The notes: generated by a model not told the origin, from the sequence alone. Counted from the first letter of the stretch, positions 21,489-32,235 are shown. The stretch is 64,000 nt of DNA from Rugamonas sp. (GCF_025354735.1 NZ_JANXMI010000134.1:62001-126000), one strand, 5' to 3'. Made by a program: numbers and translations.

Positions 21489-22884
21489 GACGAAAAATTC
21501 TGACTTGAAGGACTTATCGCCTATCAGCGCGGAAGCCTTGCTTCCCGCCGAGATGCTTAACGACAGCTGCTTTTGCAGTAGCCTGGACAAGGACGCTTTG
21601 CTACAAGCGCTTTCTGACGACTTCGACTCGGCCGCGCTTTACGACTTGGTCGAGTCGCGGTGCCCGTTTTTGTTTTCGTCTCGGCCTATCTTTGTTTCGA
21701 ACAGCCAAAGTGAACGCATAGAGCGTGTCATTGAGGCGATTGAGTCCGTGATTGCTCTTCCGGCGTACCGCGCAAAGGTCTTGGCTGGTGCGCCTGAAAT
21801 AGCTCAGTACGATGCCGGCGGTGCGAAGGGCGTTTTCTATGGGTACGATTTCCACCTTCGGGGCGACACTCTAGCGCTCATTGAAATTAACACCAATGCG
21901 GGCGGGGCTATGCTGAACGCCGCTATGGCAAAGGCCCATCGTTCCTGCTGTTTGAGCGCACCAGCATTAGCTGCTGCCATTGCCTCAGGGGCAGCGCTCG
22001 AGGACAGCATCTTCAAAATGTTCGAGGCGGAGTGGGCATCTTCGATGCATCAACGCCCCCTTCGAACGGTCGCCATCGTGGACGAGGCTCCAGAGCAGCA
22101 GTATCTTTATCCCGAGTTCATTTTGTTTCAGCGCCTGTTCGAAAAATTTGGCGTGCGTGCTGTCATCGCTTCGCCATCGGAGTTGACCTTCAGTGCCGGT
22201 GTACTGCGTTACGATAAGCTGGCAATCGACCTCGTCTACAACCGGCTCACCGATTTTATGCTGGCGGCGCCCGACTGCACGGCACTCCGTTCTGCCTACC
22301 TTGAGCGCGCAGTGGTACTCACGCCTCACCCGCAGGCTCATGCACTGTATGCAAACAAGCGCAATTTGGCGTTGCTTTCGGATGACCTGCAGTTAGAAGA
22401 GATGGGCGTGCCAAGCGATGTGCGGAAAGTCCTGGTGGAAAACATCCCACATACTGAGCTGGTCGACGTGGCGAACGCAGAGCGCCTTTGGGCCAACCGC
22501 CGCAAGCTGTTCTTCAAGCCGTTGGCTGGTTACGGCGGCAAGGCCGCATATCGGGGTGAGAAGGTCACGAAACGTGTGTGGGAGGATATCCTCGCCGGCT
22601 CGTACATCGCTCAAGCGCTAGTTCCACCAGGGGAGCGCGTCAATGGTACCAAGGCGAACCCGGTGCCGCTTAAGTTCGACTTGCGCTGCTACGTTTACGA
22701 TGGCCACATACAGTGGACCGCTGCACGCGTGTACCAAGGGCAGACTACTAATTTCCGTACGCCGGGCGGTGGCTTCGCGCCGGTTTATAACCTCGACGAT
22801 GCAAGCACCGCTACGGAAATTAATGCTCTGTCGTCTGCATCCGGTTCAAAGGGAGATTGCTGTTCAGGTGCGTGTTCGATGTAA
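21481..22884 (+). CDS. ATP-grasp (glutathione synthetase-like) enzyme with Cys-rich C-terminus
   Basis: [51 protein letters not shown]; tail [10 protein letters not shown]. Overlaps the ATPase gene by 8 nt. Confidence 0.65.
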   Translation: MVETKNSDLKDLSPISAEALLPAEMLNDSCFCSSLDKDALLQALSDDFDSAALYDLVESRCPFLFSSRPIFVSNSQSERIERVIEAIESVIALPAYRAKVLAGAPEIAQYDAGGAKGVFYGYDFHLRGDTLALIEINTNAGGAMLNAAMAKAHRSCCLSAPALAAAIASGAALEDSIFKMFEAEWASSMHQRPLRTVAIVDEAPEQQYLYPEFILFQRLFEKFGVRAVIASPSELTFSAGVLRYDKLAIDLVYNRLTDFMLAAPDCTALRSAYLERAVVLTPHPQAHALYANKRNLALLSDDLQLEEMGVPSDVRKVLVENIPHTELVDVANAERLWANRRKLFFKPLAGYGGKAAYRGEKVTKRVWEDILAGSYIAQALVPPGERVNGTKANPVPLKFDLRCYVYDGHIQWTAARVYQGQTTNFRTPGGGFAPVYNLDDASTATEINALSSASGSKGDCCSGACSM

Positions 22885-22951
22885 GCTTGAGCAAGTGCGC
22901 TTCTTTCGGGAATTTCCCAAAGCGTGACTATTCGGCATGGCCTGGATTCGC

Positions 22952-22982
22952 GAGCATCATCGTGCTGGTGGTGATGATGCTC
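22952..22982. terminator. Hairpin gagcatcatc-(11 nt)-gatgatgctc downstream of the ATP-grasp gene
   Basis: 10-bp perfect inverted repeat. Confidence 0.5.
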
Positions 22983-23050
22983 TTCCTCATGCTCGCGGTG
23001 TCGCCGGTGCCAACCTTGGTCCCGGTGCTCTCGTTAGCCTAAGCGACGTT

Positions 23051-23581
23051 TCACTGGCCAGCGGGCTCGTTACGCTTTGCGATTTCGTTGCCGACATAGC
23101 CGCCGCCGACCGCGCCAGCAATTGCTGCGAGCGTCCTGCCATTGCCGCCGCCAACATGACTACCCACCAAGCCACCGACAAGAGCACCAATTCCTATGCC
23201 AAGTGGGCTGTTTTGGGCAACAGGCGCAGGCTGCTGGTATGACGGAGCTGGACGGTAGTCGTGGGCTTGCTCGGCTTGACCCAATTGTGGGCGGTCGCCG
23301 TCATAAGAGGTCTGGATATGACGAGGATACTCATGGTGAACAACAGTCTTGTAACGAACTACTTCGCGTACCACTGGAGCAGGTGTCGACTGTTGTGACA
23401 GTTGAGCGCTTCCGGTACTCGCCATTTCCGTCGCCGGATTTGCTGCCGCAGCGCCATGTGAACTTGGCAGAAGTCCCGCAATCGCGGCGGCCCCGACCAA
23501 GCTGACCACTGTCAGCGAAACAGCTGCGGCAGCCATCAATGGGTTGATGCGATTCGAGGTAGCGGTGGTTTCCATTTTCAT
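23051..23581 (-). CDS. Glycine-zipper 2TM domain protein
   Basis: GIGIGALVGGLVGSHVGGGNGRTLAAIAGAVGGGYVGNEIAKR. Confidence 0.75.
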   Translation of the reverse strand: MKMETTATSNRINPLMAAAAVSLTVVSLVGAAAIAGLLPSSHGAAAANPATEMASTGSAQLSQQSTPAPVVREVVRYKTVVHHEYPRHIQTSYDGDRPQLGQAEQAHDYRPAPSYQQPAPVAQNSPLGIGIGALVGGLVGSHVGGGNGRTLAAIAGAVGGGYVGNEIAKRNEPAGQ

Positions 23582-23866
23582 TCTCCGGTATGGCGCTGAT
23601 ATCGCGCTGATAGACCAATAACGCTCGTGGTCCTAAATGGGATGTACGAAAGATGTTTCCCGGGTAAGCAGACGTAACACGAACAAAAAATTGGCTTAAT
23701 TCATCCTCCGCCTCCGCCCTAGGCTTTACCAACCTAGCGTAGTAGAGGAGGCAAACGATATGCCGTGGAGGACGTCTGTGGATGGCGCCTTGCAGTCGCC
23801 CCTGAAAACCATGGAAGAGTGAAGGAAATTTATGCCCGCATTTAGGGAGCCGCTGTTCGTAGGGTG

Positions 23867-24829
23867 CTATCGATGATGGATTTCGATGGTCGTGTGAACT
23901 ACTTCTTCATGTACCGTTATTTGCTCTCGCAGCGTCTTAGCGGTCAAGGTCCGGTCGGTTGTCACAACGCTGAGTGCGCAAGAGTACAGCCCCTTACCGA
24001 CCCGCCAGACGTGGAGGTCGACAACCTTCGTTTCATGCCCTTCGCGGCCTACCTCAACTGCCTCTCGAATTTCCTCCACGACCGGGTGGTCCATCTCTCT
24101 GTCGAGAAGCACTTTGCCAGTTTGAACGATGAGACTTTTTGCCCATACCGCGACCACGACCGCACCGACAATACCCATGACTGGGTCGAGCCAACTCCAA
24201 CCGTAAATCCAACCGCCTGCCAGCGCGAAGATGGCCAACACCGACGTCGCGGCATCTGCAATGACGTGAACGTAAGCAGACTTCAAATTGAGGTCGTGGT
24301 GGTGCTCGTGATGGCCGTGCTTCTCATCGTGTTGTCCGTCGTGAGCATGATGCTCATGACCGTGGTCATGTGCACCACCCAATATCGCAACGCAAATCAC
24401 GTTGACTATTAGGCCGACAATGGCAATCGTGATGGCTTCCTGGTAGTGAATCGGCTGAGGAGAGAGAATGCGTTCCAACGAGCCGAATATCATCAAAGCG
24501 GCTATCCCCAACAGGAATATGGCGCTGGTATAACCTGCCAAAATCTCAATCTTCCAAGTGCCAAAAGCGAACCGTGAATCCCTGGCGTACTTGCGAGACG
24601 CAGCGTACGCAACTGCGCTGAGTCCAATGGCCAGAGCGTGAGAGCTCATGTGCCAACCATCTGCCAGCAGCGCCATCGAATTGAACCAGTAGCCCGCACC
24701 TATCTCCACGACCATCATGGTTAGAGTAATCCACGTAACGGCGCGTGCACCTCGTTCTGCGGCTTGATTCCCGGTCTCGAACACATGCTCGTGCGACCAT
24801 GCCGCCAAATCTTTTAGTTGCCCTGCCAT
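23867..24829 (-). CDS. dmeF: CDF-family Co/Ni efflux transporter, DmeF-like
   Basis: CDF membrane core with His-rich loop HDHGHEHHAHDGQHDEKHGHHEHHH; next to an RcnR-like gene. Confidence 0.85.
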   Translation of the reverse strand: MAGQLKDLAAWSHEHVFETGNQAAERGARAVTWITLTMMVVEIGAGYWFNSMALLADGWHMSSHALAIGLSAVAYAASRKYARDSRFAFGTWKIEILAGYTSAIFLLGIAALMIFGSLERILSPQPIHYQEAITIAIVGLIVNVICVAILGGAHDHGHEHHAHDGQHDEKHGHHEHHHDLNLKSAYVHVIADAATSVLAIFALAGGWIYGWSWLDPVMGIVGAVVVAVWAKSLIVQTGKVLLDREMDHPVVEEIREAVEVGREGHETKVVDLHVWRVGKGLYSCALSVVTTDRTLTAKTLREQITVHEEVVHTTIEIHHR

Positions 24830-24830
24830 T

Positions 24831-25034
24831 TCATGCCTCTTTTGTTTCGATTGATTGTGGGATAGGACGCACCTTGGACTTTCGGCGTTTCGCGTCGTTC
24901 AGTATCTGGTGTCGTTTGAAATCGGTCATCTTTTTCCACTGCCTCGATTCGTCGAGCGTGCGTAGACACCCCACGCAAAAGCCAGTCGGACAGTCAAAGA
25001 TGCAAACGTCAATGCAAGGTGATTTTGCTGCCAT
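24831..25034 (-). CDS. DUF1289-like Cys-rich small protein
   Basis: [41 protein letters not shown]. Confidence 0.75.
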   Translation of the reverse strand: MAAKSPCIDVCIFDCPTGFCVGCLRTLDESRQWKKMTDFKRHQILNDAKRRKSKVRPIPQSIETKEA

Positions 25035-25043
25035 CTCATGCGC

Positions 25044-25319
25044 CTACTTTAGGTATGTGCGAACGACGTCGAGAAGCTCTTCGGCTCCATGTTTTCGGTC
25101 GGCGTCACTTAGTAAAGGGCTGGCGACATGCTCAAGGATGTGGTCTTCGATGACTTCGCCCATCAGGCCATTGATGGCGCCTCGTGTGGCGGCAATGAGG
25201 TGCAGAATCGCAGAGCATTCGCCTTCGCTTTCGAGTGCCCGTTCAATGGCGTCTACTTGCCCTCGAAGTCGACGAACGCGGTTCAGCAGCTTGGTTTTTT
25301 GTTTGGCGGTATGACCCAT
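25044..25319 (-). CDS. RcnR/CsoR-family metal-sensing repressor (DmeR-like)
   Basis: MGHTAKQKTKLLNRVRRLRGQVDAIERALESEGECSAILHLIAATRGAINGLMGEVIEDHI; start trimmed to MGHTAK. Confidence 0.85.
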   Translation of the reverse strand: MGHTAKQKTKLLNRVRRLRGQVDAIERALESEGECSAILHLIAATRGAINGLMGEVIEDHILEHVASPLLSDADRKHGAEELLDVVRTYLK

Positions 25320-25638
25320 GTATGTGCTGTTAAAAATAGGGTAGGTGGGTATAGTATCACGAGGGAGGCTTGGGTCAGATTCAATCACCGCCTTTCCTAG
25401 CTCGCAGCACGCATGGCAGCAATTTAAACGCCAATTCTGGGGCCCTGAACGGCTACTCCGGCCGTCCAAGGCCTACGCTCAAGCGTACGTGCTGCGTCAG
25501 CGGCTACATGAATCAAGGGTATTCCGTAACTGGTCCCTAACAAGAACGTCATCCACAGCTTCGATGAGCCTTCCTTTTAAAGATGGGAGGACTGCGCCGA
25601 GCGGCAAGATGCCTTCGGAAAAAGCCTTCCCAGGCATC

Positions 25639-25663
25639 GGGGCCGCCGCCGGTTGGCGGCCCC
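25639..25663 (+). terminator. GC-rich hairpin ggggccgcc/ggcggcccc followed by a T-rich tract
   Basis: 9-bp perfect stem then aactattttt. Confidence 0.55.
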
Positions 25664-25693
25664 AACTATTTTTCATAAATGGTATAAATCGTT

Positions 25694-26056
25694 TTATTGG
25701 GCCTGGCTAGATTGGTAATGAGCGGCGCCGCGCATGTTCTCGTGCTCGGGTAGGTCGAGCGTGCGCTGTGGGTCCTGCTGTTGCATGTCGAGGCCGTTCT
25801 TGAGAATGGCCTGCACGCTTTTCCAGCTGACCGCGCTGTGCTTGAGGACGTGCGCGGAGGCCGTCTCCAGCCGGCCGCTGCCGTACTTCTGCCCCAATGA
25901 CAGCACGCCAAAGCAACTGCGGAACGCCTGGTGCTGCCGCCGATGCAGAAGCCGTTCCACCAGCAGCGCGCCAGTGGAATGCGTGTCCAATTTGCGCTGG
26001 ACTATGTGTACAGTTTGCCGTGGAATGGGTGTCCAGTTTGGCGCGGAAAACGCACC
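25694..26056 (-). pseudogene. IS21-family remnant: terminal repeats fused to the IstA C-terminal region
   Basis: VERLLHRRQHQAFRSCFGVLSLGQKYGSGRLETAS..AVSWKSVQAILKNGLD...HENMRGAAHY resembles the IstA C-terminus; IS-end sequence 26011-26056 is shared with 41179-41224. Confidence 0.7.
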
Positions 26057-26095
26057 TTTTCTTCCGCGGTCATTGCTGGTCATAGAACAGCTTTG

Positions 26096-26776
26096 CTAAA
26101 TCGTCGCTTCTTCAACTGCAAACTGGACCCGGTAGGTCATCCGCTTCAGACCAGGAATCGCCGTGGCCGCGTATCGCACAGGTTCTGGAAATCCGCTTGC
26201 AACTAAGATGGCCCTTGGAAGTTTTCCATCTTGTTTTGCATACCATCCCATGTATCGGGCGATTTGGCCAATTGATGAATCTTTGGCCTCACCTGCTTTT
26301 AATTCTATGATGACCATCCGCCCGTCGCTGTCACGTGCGAGCAGGTCTACGCGGCCGACATCGCTCGATTCTTGGCGTGATACCAGCGTTAACCCGGGTT
26401 CGAGCACTTCCAGATGATTGAGAATCTGGTCCTCAAGGTCGCGCTCAAGACTAAGGCTGCTTTCGACGTATTCCGTCAGCGCTTCGGGGGTCGACTCGCC
26501 GACTACCGCTGCGGCTAGTTCGCCCGCGTCAACTGAGTCATCGAGCGTGAAAACCGTGTGCTTGGCTTTGAAGTCTGGGGAGGCGCGGCGGCCAGCATCT
26601 AGCCAGAATCGTGCGTGCGGCTGACTCGACGCTTTATTTGCCCACCAAGCACCGTACTGCTTTGCCGAGTTCGGCAGCCCGCCCTCAACAATCGAATCCA
26701 GTTCAGCAAAAGAGAGCGTAATCCGTGGCGCTTTGCTTGATTGCAGGTGCGCAGTAAGCCGGGAGTATCGCGACAT
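26096..26776 (-). CDS. NucS-like (PD-(D/E)XK) endonuclease with N-terminal DUF7662-like domain
   Basis: C-terminal half: GRVDLLARDSDGRMVIIELKAGEAKDSSIGQIARYMGWY; N-terminal GGLPNSAKQYGAWWANKASSQPHARFWLDAGRRA. Start trimmed to MSRYSRL. Confidence 0.65.
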   Translation of the reverse strand: MSRYSRLTAHLQSSKAPRITLSFAELDSIVEGGLPNSAKQYGAWWANKASSQPHARFWLDAGRRASPDFKAKHTVFTLDDSVDAGELAAAVVGESTPEALTEYVESSLSLERDLEDQILNHLEVLEPGLTLVSRQESSDVGRVDLLARDSDGRMVIIELKAGEAKDSSIGQIARYMGWYAKQDGKLPRAILVASGFPEPVRYAATAIPGLKRMTYRVQFAVEEATI

Positions 26777-27021
26777 GTTGACCCTTGATATTTGCACTAA
26801 GTTATTATCAACAGCATAGCGGTTGTGCTCTTCGGTTGACAATACGAAACTGGTGGCTCTTTCATGGACCGTCTCTGACATCGTATGTAGCCAATCACTA
26901 ACTTGATAATCGACCGTGGCGTGATAGGAGGGCACACTTCGCAGAATTGGAGAAGTGGCTGCCCAAACCTCACAATTGCCTGCGATAATGAACAGCACAA
27001 CTCCACAAGGAAAATTGCGCT

Positions 27022-28038
27022 ATGGCAAAACTTTTCTTCTCTTATTGCCATGCCGACGAGGCATTGCGCGACCGCCTCGAAGTACACCTTTCCCTGCTGA
27101 AGAACCAAGGGCAGATTTCGACCTGGCATGACCGGGGCATTGTTGCGGGCTCCAATGTGGACGTGGCCATTGATGAAAATTTGGAAAGTGCTGACGTCAT
27201 CCTTTTGCTCGTGAGCGCAGACTTCATCGCATCTCGTTACTGTTACTCCATCGAAATGAAACGAGCCCTTGAGCGAGACGCTGACGGTACCGCACGTGTA
27301 ATCCCGGTGATTCTTGAGCCATGCGATTGGCATACCGCTCCGTTCGGCAAGCTGCTCGCTGTTCCCAAAGACGGCAAGGCTGTCACGACTTGGGCGAACC
27401 AGGCGGAAGCCTGGACTGATGTCGCGCGTCAGATTCGCAAGGCTATCGAGGACTTGGGACTCGTGCAGTCGGTAGCGCAGCCTACGACAGGTGGAGTGCC
27501 GTCGGGGTGGGGCATGGCTCAACCTGCCACCAAGCTGGGCCAGGCCACCCCGGTTGATGCTGGTGGCATGCACCTGGGTCAAGAACAGCCGAGGTCAAGC
27601 AATTTACGGTTGAAGAAGGAATTCACCGACTACGACCGCGATAAATTTCTGCACGACTCGTTTGACTATATGACTAAGTTTTTCGATGCGTCCTTGGACG
27701 AGCTAGCTGCTCGCAACCATGGCATCCAAGTGCGTTTTCAGCGCCTGGACGCACAGCGCTTCTCCGCTGTAGCGTACCGAGAAGGCAAGTCGGTCGCCGA
27801 GTGCTCAGTGCGGGTCGGTGGCCTCGGCGGCCGGTCTCCGTCGCTATCCTTTTCTTATGATGCGAACGCATCCGCGAACACGTCGAACGAGTTCATGTCG
27901 GTCGAGTCCGATACGCAATGTATGTTCTTCGAACCGATGGGTATGCAATCCCGGGGCGGGCAGCAGAATTCTGGGCTCTCAGAGCAGGGCGCCGCCGAAT
28001 ACTTTTGGGGATTGTTCATTGACCGCTTGCAGCGATAA
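27022..28038 (+). CDS. TIR-domain protein with uncharacterised C-terminal domain
   Basis: KLFFSYCHADEALRDRLEVHLSLLKNQGQISTWHDRGIVAGSNVDVAIDENLESADVILLLVSADFIASRYC. Confidence 0.75.
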   Translation: MAKLFFSYCHADEALRDRLEVHLSLLKNQGQISTWHDRGIVAGSNVDVAIDENLESADVILLLVSADFIASRYCYSIEMKRALERDADGTARVIPVILEPCDWHTAPFGKLLAVPKDGKAVTTWANQAEAWTDVARQIRKAIEDLGLVQSVAQPTTGGVPSGWGMAQPATKLGQATPVDAGGMHLGQEQPRSSNLRLKKEFTDYDRDKFLHDSFDYMTKFFDASLDELAARNHGIQVRFQRLDAQRFSAVAYREGKSVAECSVRVGGLGGRSPSLSFSYDANASANTSNEFMSVESDTQCMFFEPMGMQSRGGQQNSGLSEQGAAEYFWGLFIDRLQR

Positions 28039-28117
28039 GCAGGCTTATCCGCCGGAACTGACTGCAGCTTTGATTTTTTCCCCTCACGCGCGCCCCATCG
28101 TAGCTCCTTTGTAAAGA

Positions 28118-28949
28118 ATGCACATGAAAATCGTTCGGTTTCTAATGGGTCTTCTGCTCCTGGTCTCAATGGGAGCGTGGGCGCAAAATCCTCAGCTCCA
28201 AGAAAACTTCAGGAGCTGCGATGGCGGCTATATGGGTTGCAATCAGTCGCTGTTGACTCCGGCCCAACAGGAGCAAGTACAGCGGTCGGCGCTCCGAAGA
28301 AATTTCGTCGCTTGCGATGGTGGTTACACTGGCTGCGTTGATTCTCTGCTGTCAGAGGCTCAGAAGGAACAAGTTCGAAAGTCAGCGCTACTGCGAAACT
28401 TTGCCAGCTGTGATGGCGGGTACTCAGGCTGCAACCAAGCACTGCTTACGCAGGCGCAGCAAGCCCCAGGTGGATGCCGCCGCACTGGCGCGAAACTTTA
28501 AGAATTGCGATGGGGGGTACTCCGGTTGTAACGTCGGCCTTCTGACTGCCGAGCAGCGTGCAGTCGTCGAGCAATCCGCAGGTCGTCGCAATGCTTACAA
28601 TTGCGCACACGGATTTAGCGGCTGCGTGCCGAACGCGGTCTCCGCCAGTGCGCCGCGGGCTAATACGCTGCCTAAATCGGCAGCTGTACGGCGGGAGCCG
28701 GCAGCCGTGTCGCCGAGCAGCTCTCTTGGACAACCGTCAGCCAACAGCCTTGCCGCGTACGACCGTACGACGGAAACCGTAGCAACTCCTGCCACTCTGG
28801 TAGTAGCTCCAGCGGTTGCAGGCTGCGCTGAAAACGGCTCCTGCTACGGCGATATCAGTGCGGCGACTGGACGGGCCAAAACTACTCACGTCAACGGCTA
28901 CACGCGTAGCGATGGGACCTACGTTCGTGGGCACTATCGTAGCAAGTAG
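28118..28949 (+). pseudogene. Secreted Cys-repeat protein (5 x RNFxxCDGGYxGCxxxLLTxxQxxxV), split by a one-base frameshift
   Basis: Repeats continue from ORF 28118..28501 into the frame of ORF 28317..28949; the break is at the cccc run 28464-28467. Confidence 0.7.
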
Positions 28950-29063
28950 GCGACACCACTACGCAGTAAGACGGCGTATGCAGAGCGCCTCACCCACGCG
29001 GACGGCAGATACGCAGGCTGCTGTTATGAATGCAGGCACGCCGGAAGTTCTCGGCTTAACGAA

Positions 29064-29588
29064 CTATGGAATGAAACCCAACCACACCTGCGTACGCACT
29101 TCAGCGAGGAACTTGGTGTAGTGTTGAGGTCCCAGCTGCGCCAGTTTTCCGCGCGAAGTGTTTGCGCTCACGAGCAGCTCTTCTAAGGACACGAGATGGT
29201 CGAGCCATCCCGGCAGTTTGCAAAATGCAATTGCGCCTTTGTCGGCCGTGCTGACGACTTTGAAATTCCCGAGCGGCAGCTCATGAGCATTCAGATAGGC
29301 GAACAAGTTAAGTTCTCCCGGGTCGAGGACAGCCACGGTCGGGTAGTCGCGAAGGAGCTTGTTCCTGTCCTGCCGGGTGACCGGGTATGGCGGCATAGCC
29401 AGGCCGCCTAGCAATTCAGTACGGTCCATCAGGACATGGCCCCGCCGACTTGTGTCTCCTGTCATTGCCTCCGTTATTACTTCGTCAACGGTCTCAAGCT
29501 TATGGCCTTTTGATAACTCAGTCCAAACTCCAATTTTGAAGCATTCAATGATGACGTTCGTATCCAGGAAAACTCGTTGAGGGGCCAT
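29064..29588 (-). CDS. PIN-domain protein (DUF4411-like putative toxin)
   Basis: VFLDTNVIIE start; partner gene is XRE-ImmA/IrrE. Confidence 0.6.
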   Translation of the reverse strand: MAPQRVFLDTNVIIECFKIGVWTELSKGHKLETVDEVITEAMTGDTSRRGHVLMDRTELLGGLAMPPYPVTRQDRNKLLRDYPTVAVLDPGELNLFAYLNAHELPLGNFKVVSTADKGAIAFCKLPGWLDHLVSLEELLVSANTSRGKLAQLGPQHYTKFLAEVRTQVWLGFIP

Positions 29589-29597
29589 CGTCCGCGC

Positions 29598-30716
29598 CTA
29601 CAGTTCGAAAGGAGCCGCCAAATCGTACGCCTCAAAAAGTTCTGTCAATTCGAATAGCGGCAGACCCAGAGTCTTTGCCGCCTTGCGCGCGGAAAGCCGC
29701 CCTTTGTCCAGTGCCACGTGAAGTTTCTCCACGAACCGGGCTGAGAAGAGCTTAGGTACCTCTTGTGTATCCTGACTTCTTTCCTTCGCAAGTGCCAGTC
29801 GGGTGGGCTCATCAATTCGCCCAAGATTTACCAATCGCCAACCGAGAGCGTAGGTTGTGACCTGCAGCTGCTCCGCAACGTTGGCCAGATGCTTAACGTC
29901 CATTGCGCGTGCAGGGTCAATGAAGTGGTCGAGCGAGCCACTGGGCATAAGCAGGGCACTCGCGAAATTGTTTGCCAGTTGCTCAACGCGCTTGAGCTTT
30001 GAACGGTGCTCGACAGCATTCGATTCACGACGACTTGGGGGCATTGCCTCCCACGTTAAGGCATGAAACAGCTCGTGAGCTAAGTCAAAATTACGCCTAA
30101 ATGCGCTCTCGCGCCGATTGACCAAAATCACACTAAAAGCGTTCACTTGGCAAGCAGCTCCAGAGATAGCATGCGGTTGCAAGCCTGGCGCTGTGTCCAC
30201 AAAGAGGACCGGAATGCCAAGTTTTAACTCAAGGCACTCCGGCAAAGTAGCTGCTGGCACCGTGCCGAGCTTAAGCAAGCTTGCGAGAGCCTCACCAAAG
30301 CTTTGTGCCTGTTCGAAACTGCTACTCTCGCTGAGTCGAAGGCTGAGTAAGCCGAGGTCTGGCGCCTTGTCTTGGTCCTGCAGGTGGAGCCAACGGAACA
30401 TCCCTACCCACCCGTTAGCGGTCGCCTCGAACTGGTCGAGTTCTTCCTTTGGTAAATCATCGCTCGCGCGCCAAGAGTAGTGAGCCTCAGCGACTACGTT
30501 GAATGGGTCGAGAAAGAACTCCAATTCTTGATTGAGCGCATCACTCAACTCGAGTAATTCGTCAGTCTTGAGCGCACGTTTACCGTTCTCGATATCCGAG
30601 ATGGTCTGCCGGTCATTGAAGCCCAGCGTGGCCGCCAGGGCATCTTGCGTAATGCCCAGCAAATCACGAGCGTGTTTCACTCGAGGGCCGACATGGAAGG
30701 AGGTAGCGCTAGTCAT
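29598..30716 (-). CDS. XRE-HTH/ImmA-IrrE metallopeptidase-domain protein (putative antitoxin)
   Basis: HTH: HARDLLGITQDALAATLGFNDRQTISDIENGKR; peptidase motif DLAHELFHAL. Start trimmed to MTSATSFH. Confidence 0.75.
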   Translation of the reverse strand: MTSATSFHVGPRVKHARDLLGITQDALAATLGFNDRQTISDIENGKRALKTDELLELSDALNQELEFFLDPFNVVAEAHYSWRASDDLPKEELDQFEATANGWVGMFRWLHLQDQDKAPDLGLLSLRLSESSSFEQAQSFGEALASLLKLGTVPAATLPECLELKLGIPVLFVDTAPGLQPHAISGAACQVNAFSVILVNRRESAFRRNFDLAHELFHALTWEAMPPSRRESNAVEHRSKLKRVEQLANNFASALLMPSGSLDHFIDPARAMDVKHLANVAEQLQVTTYALGWRLVNLGRIDEPTRLALAKERSQDTQEVPKLFSARFVEKLHVALDKGRLSARKAAKTLGLPLFELTELFEAYDLAAPFEL

Positions 30717-30885
30717 TTGATGGCAAGGCTCTGTGGGTGAGGTTACTTGCGTATAGGTACATGCAGTATATTCTTGCGAAATGCCTTTTGCAAGGCGAGT
30801 GCGATTGTAACACGCCCCCAAGCTAGTGGTTTTTTCTGCGACGGTGACTTTAATATTGCCTGCAAGAGAACATTTCACATCTCTA

Positions 30886-31194
30886 AGCCCGCGTCAGCCT
30901 GCCAAGCTTCCAGTTCTCGAGCACCTTCACCGCAGGTATGACGAACAGGGGCAGTAGCGGTGCCGTAATCATTCGGCCGACCATCGGCGCTGCGATGCGA
31001 GCAATTGCTTCGGACCCGGCGCCGTCCCCGAACAGCATAGGTAGCAGCCCCGCCAAGATGACCGCGACGGTCATCGCCTTGGGGCGGACCCTAAGCAATG
31101 CGCCTTCACGCATCGCTTCTAGTATCAGCTCCCGCGTCAGTGGCAGGCCGGCGGCGAGACGTGCGTCCAGCGCGTTACGCAGGTACACGAGCAT
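30886..31194 (-). pseudogene. Isolated C-terminal fragment of a second cusA-type gene
   Basis: [80 protein letters not shown] closely parallels the CusA C-terminus. Confidence 0.8.
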
Positions 31195-31238
31195 GGCCGC
31201 CGACGAAACGAAGTGCTCCTCGCACCTGCAGTGTGCCT

Positions 31239-32189
31239 TCACTGACCCGTCATGAGGTAGTCGTGAACGCGCGCGATGTGATGTTGAATCTGACGCTCTT
31301 TATTTTTCGGCAAGCCGGGGAAGTGCGAATCATTGTGGTTCTGAAGATAATCGTTAAGAGCCGCGTTTGCACCGAACTCAGCTGGCCGGCCGTGGTACTC
31401 GGCCGCGAATTTTGCTATGGCTTGTAAAAATTTCTCGCCCGTGGTGCCGACTCCCATGTCCGTGTCGTCGGAAACGAAGTGCTGGACCCACAAGTTGCCG
31501 TCGGTCCCGCTCCTGTATGTGATGTGGACAGCCACTGCAGCGGGCTGCCCGCCACCCAACTGCACTTCTGAACCAGTGATGGTGTAGTCGCCGAAGCCCG
31601 CTCCATGCTCAGCGAACGAGATGTGCTTGTCGGTGAAGTGCTCCTCACCAGCATAGTCGGCATTCCGCGCCTGCTTGTTGAAGTGGTCATAGATATGTAC
31701 CTTCTTCGCGTGGGGAAGCAACGCAATCTGCGAGCTCGGAACTTTCCCCTGAAGCGCAATGTGGTACGACACGTTCGGTACGGATGCAAGCGACTGAACA
31801 ACCGCATCGGGAAGGCCAGAATTGTGATAGAGAAGCGCAACCTCGCGCTTGGCGTATTTTGTCAGGAATGTTGAAATCGCTACAGGTGTGACACCAGGGC
31901 GGCATAAAAATGCTGGGACGATAGTAGGATGGGCGGCAAGCGCCGCATCTACAGGGCCCGCCCAGGCCGCCCCCGGTCCACCTTTCAGCTCGCCCTGCGA
32001 AGGGTTGGTGATGATAATGGCTTTTTGCGCTCGCTCGCCCATCTCTTCGATGGATTTAATGAGTGCTGCTGGTTTTGCGACGATTGGTTCAATGACTGGC
32101 GTCACCAGCCCGGAGGACAGGAAGTTTTTACTACTGCTGCGGATAGCAAGCAACTCTGACGCACGGCCAAAAACGTATGGAAAGTACAT
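31239..32189 (-). CDS. sce7725-family protein
   Basis: [17 protein letters not shown]...PVIEPI pattern; adjacent to sce7726-like gene. Confidence 0.65.
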   Translation of the reverse strand: MYFPYVFGRASELLAIRSSSKNFLSSGLVTPVIEPIVAKPAALIKSIEEMGERAQKAIIITNPSQGELKGGPGAAWAGPVDAALAAHPTIVPAFLCRPGVTPVAISTFLTKYAKREVALLYHNSGLPDAVVQSLASVPNVSYHIALQGKVPSSQIALLPHAKKVHIYDHFNKQARNADYAGEEHFTDKHISFAEHGAGFGDYTITGSEVQLGGGQPAAVAVHITYRSGTDGNLWVQHFVSDDTDMGVGTTGEKFLQAIAKFAAEYHGRPAEFGANAALNDYLQNHNDSHFPGLPKNKERQIQHHIARVHDYLMTGQ

Positions 32190-32235
32190 TGACGGACTCC
32201 GGCTGGGTTAGCGACTCACCACCGGCTTCTCTTCT

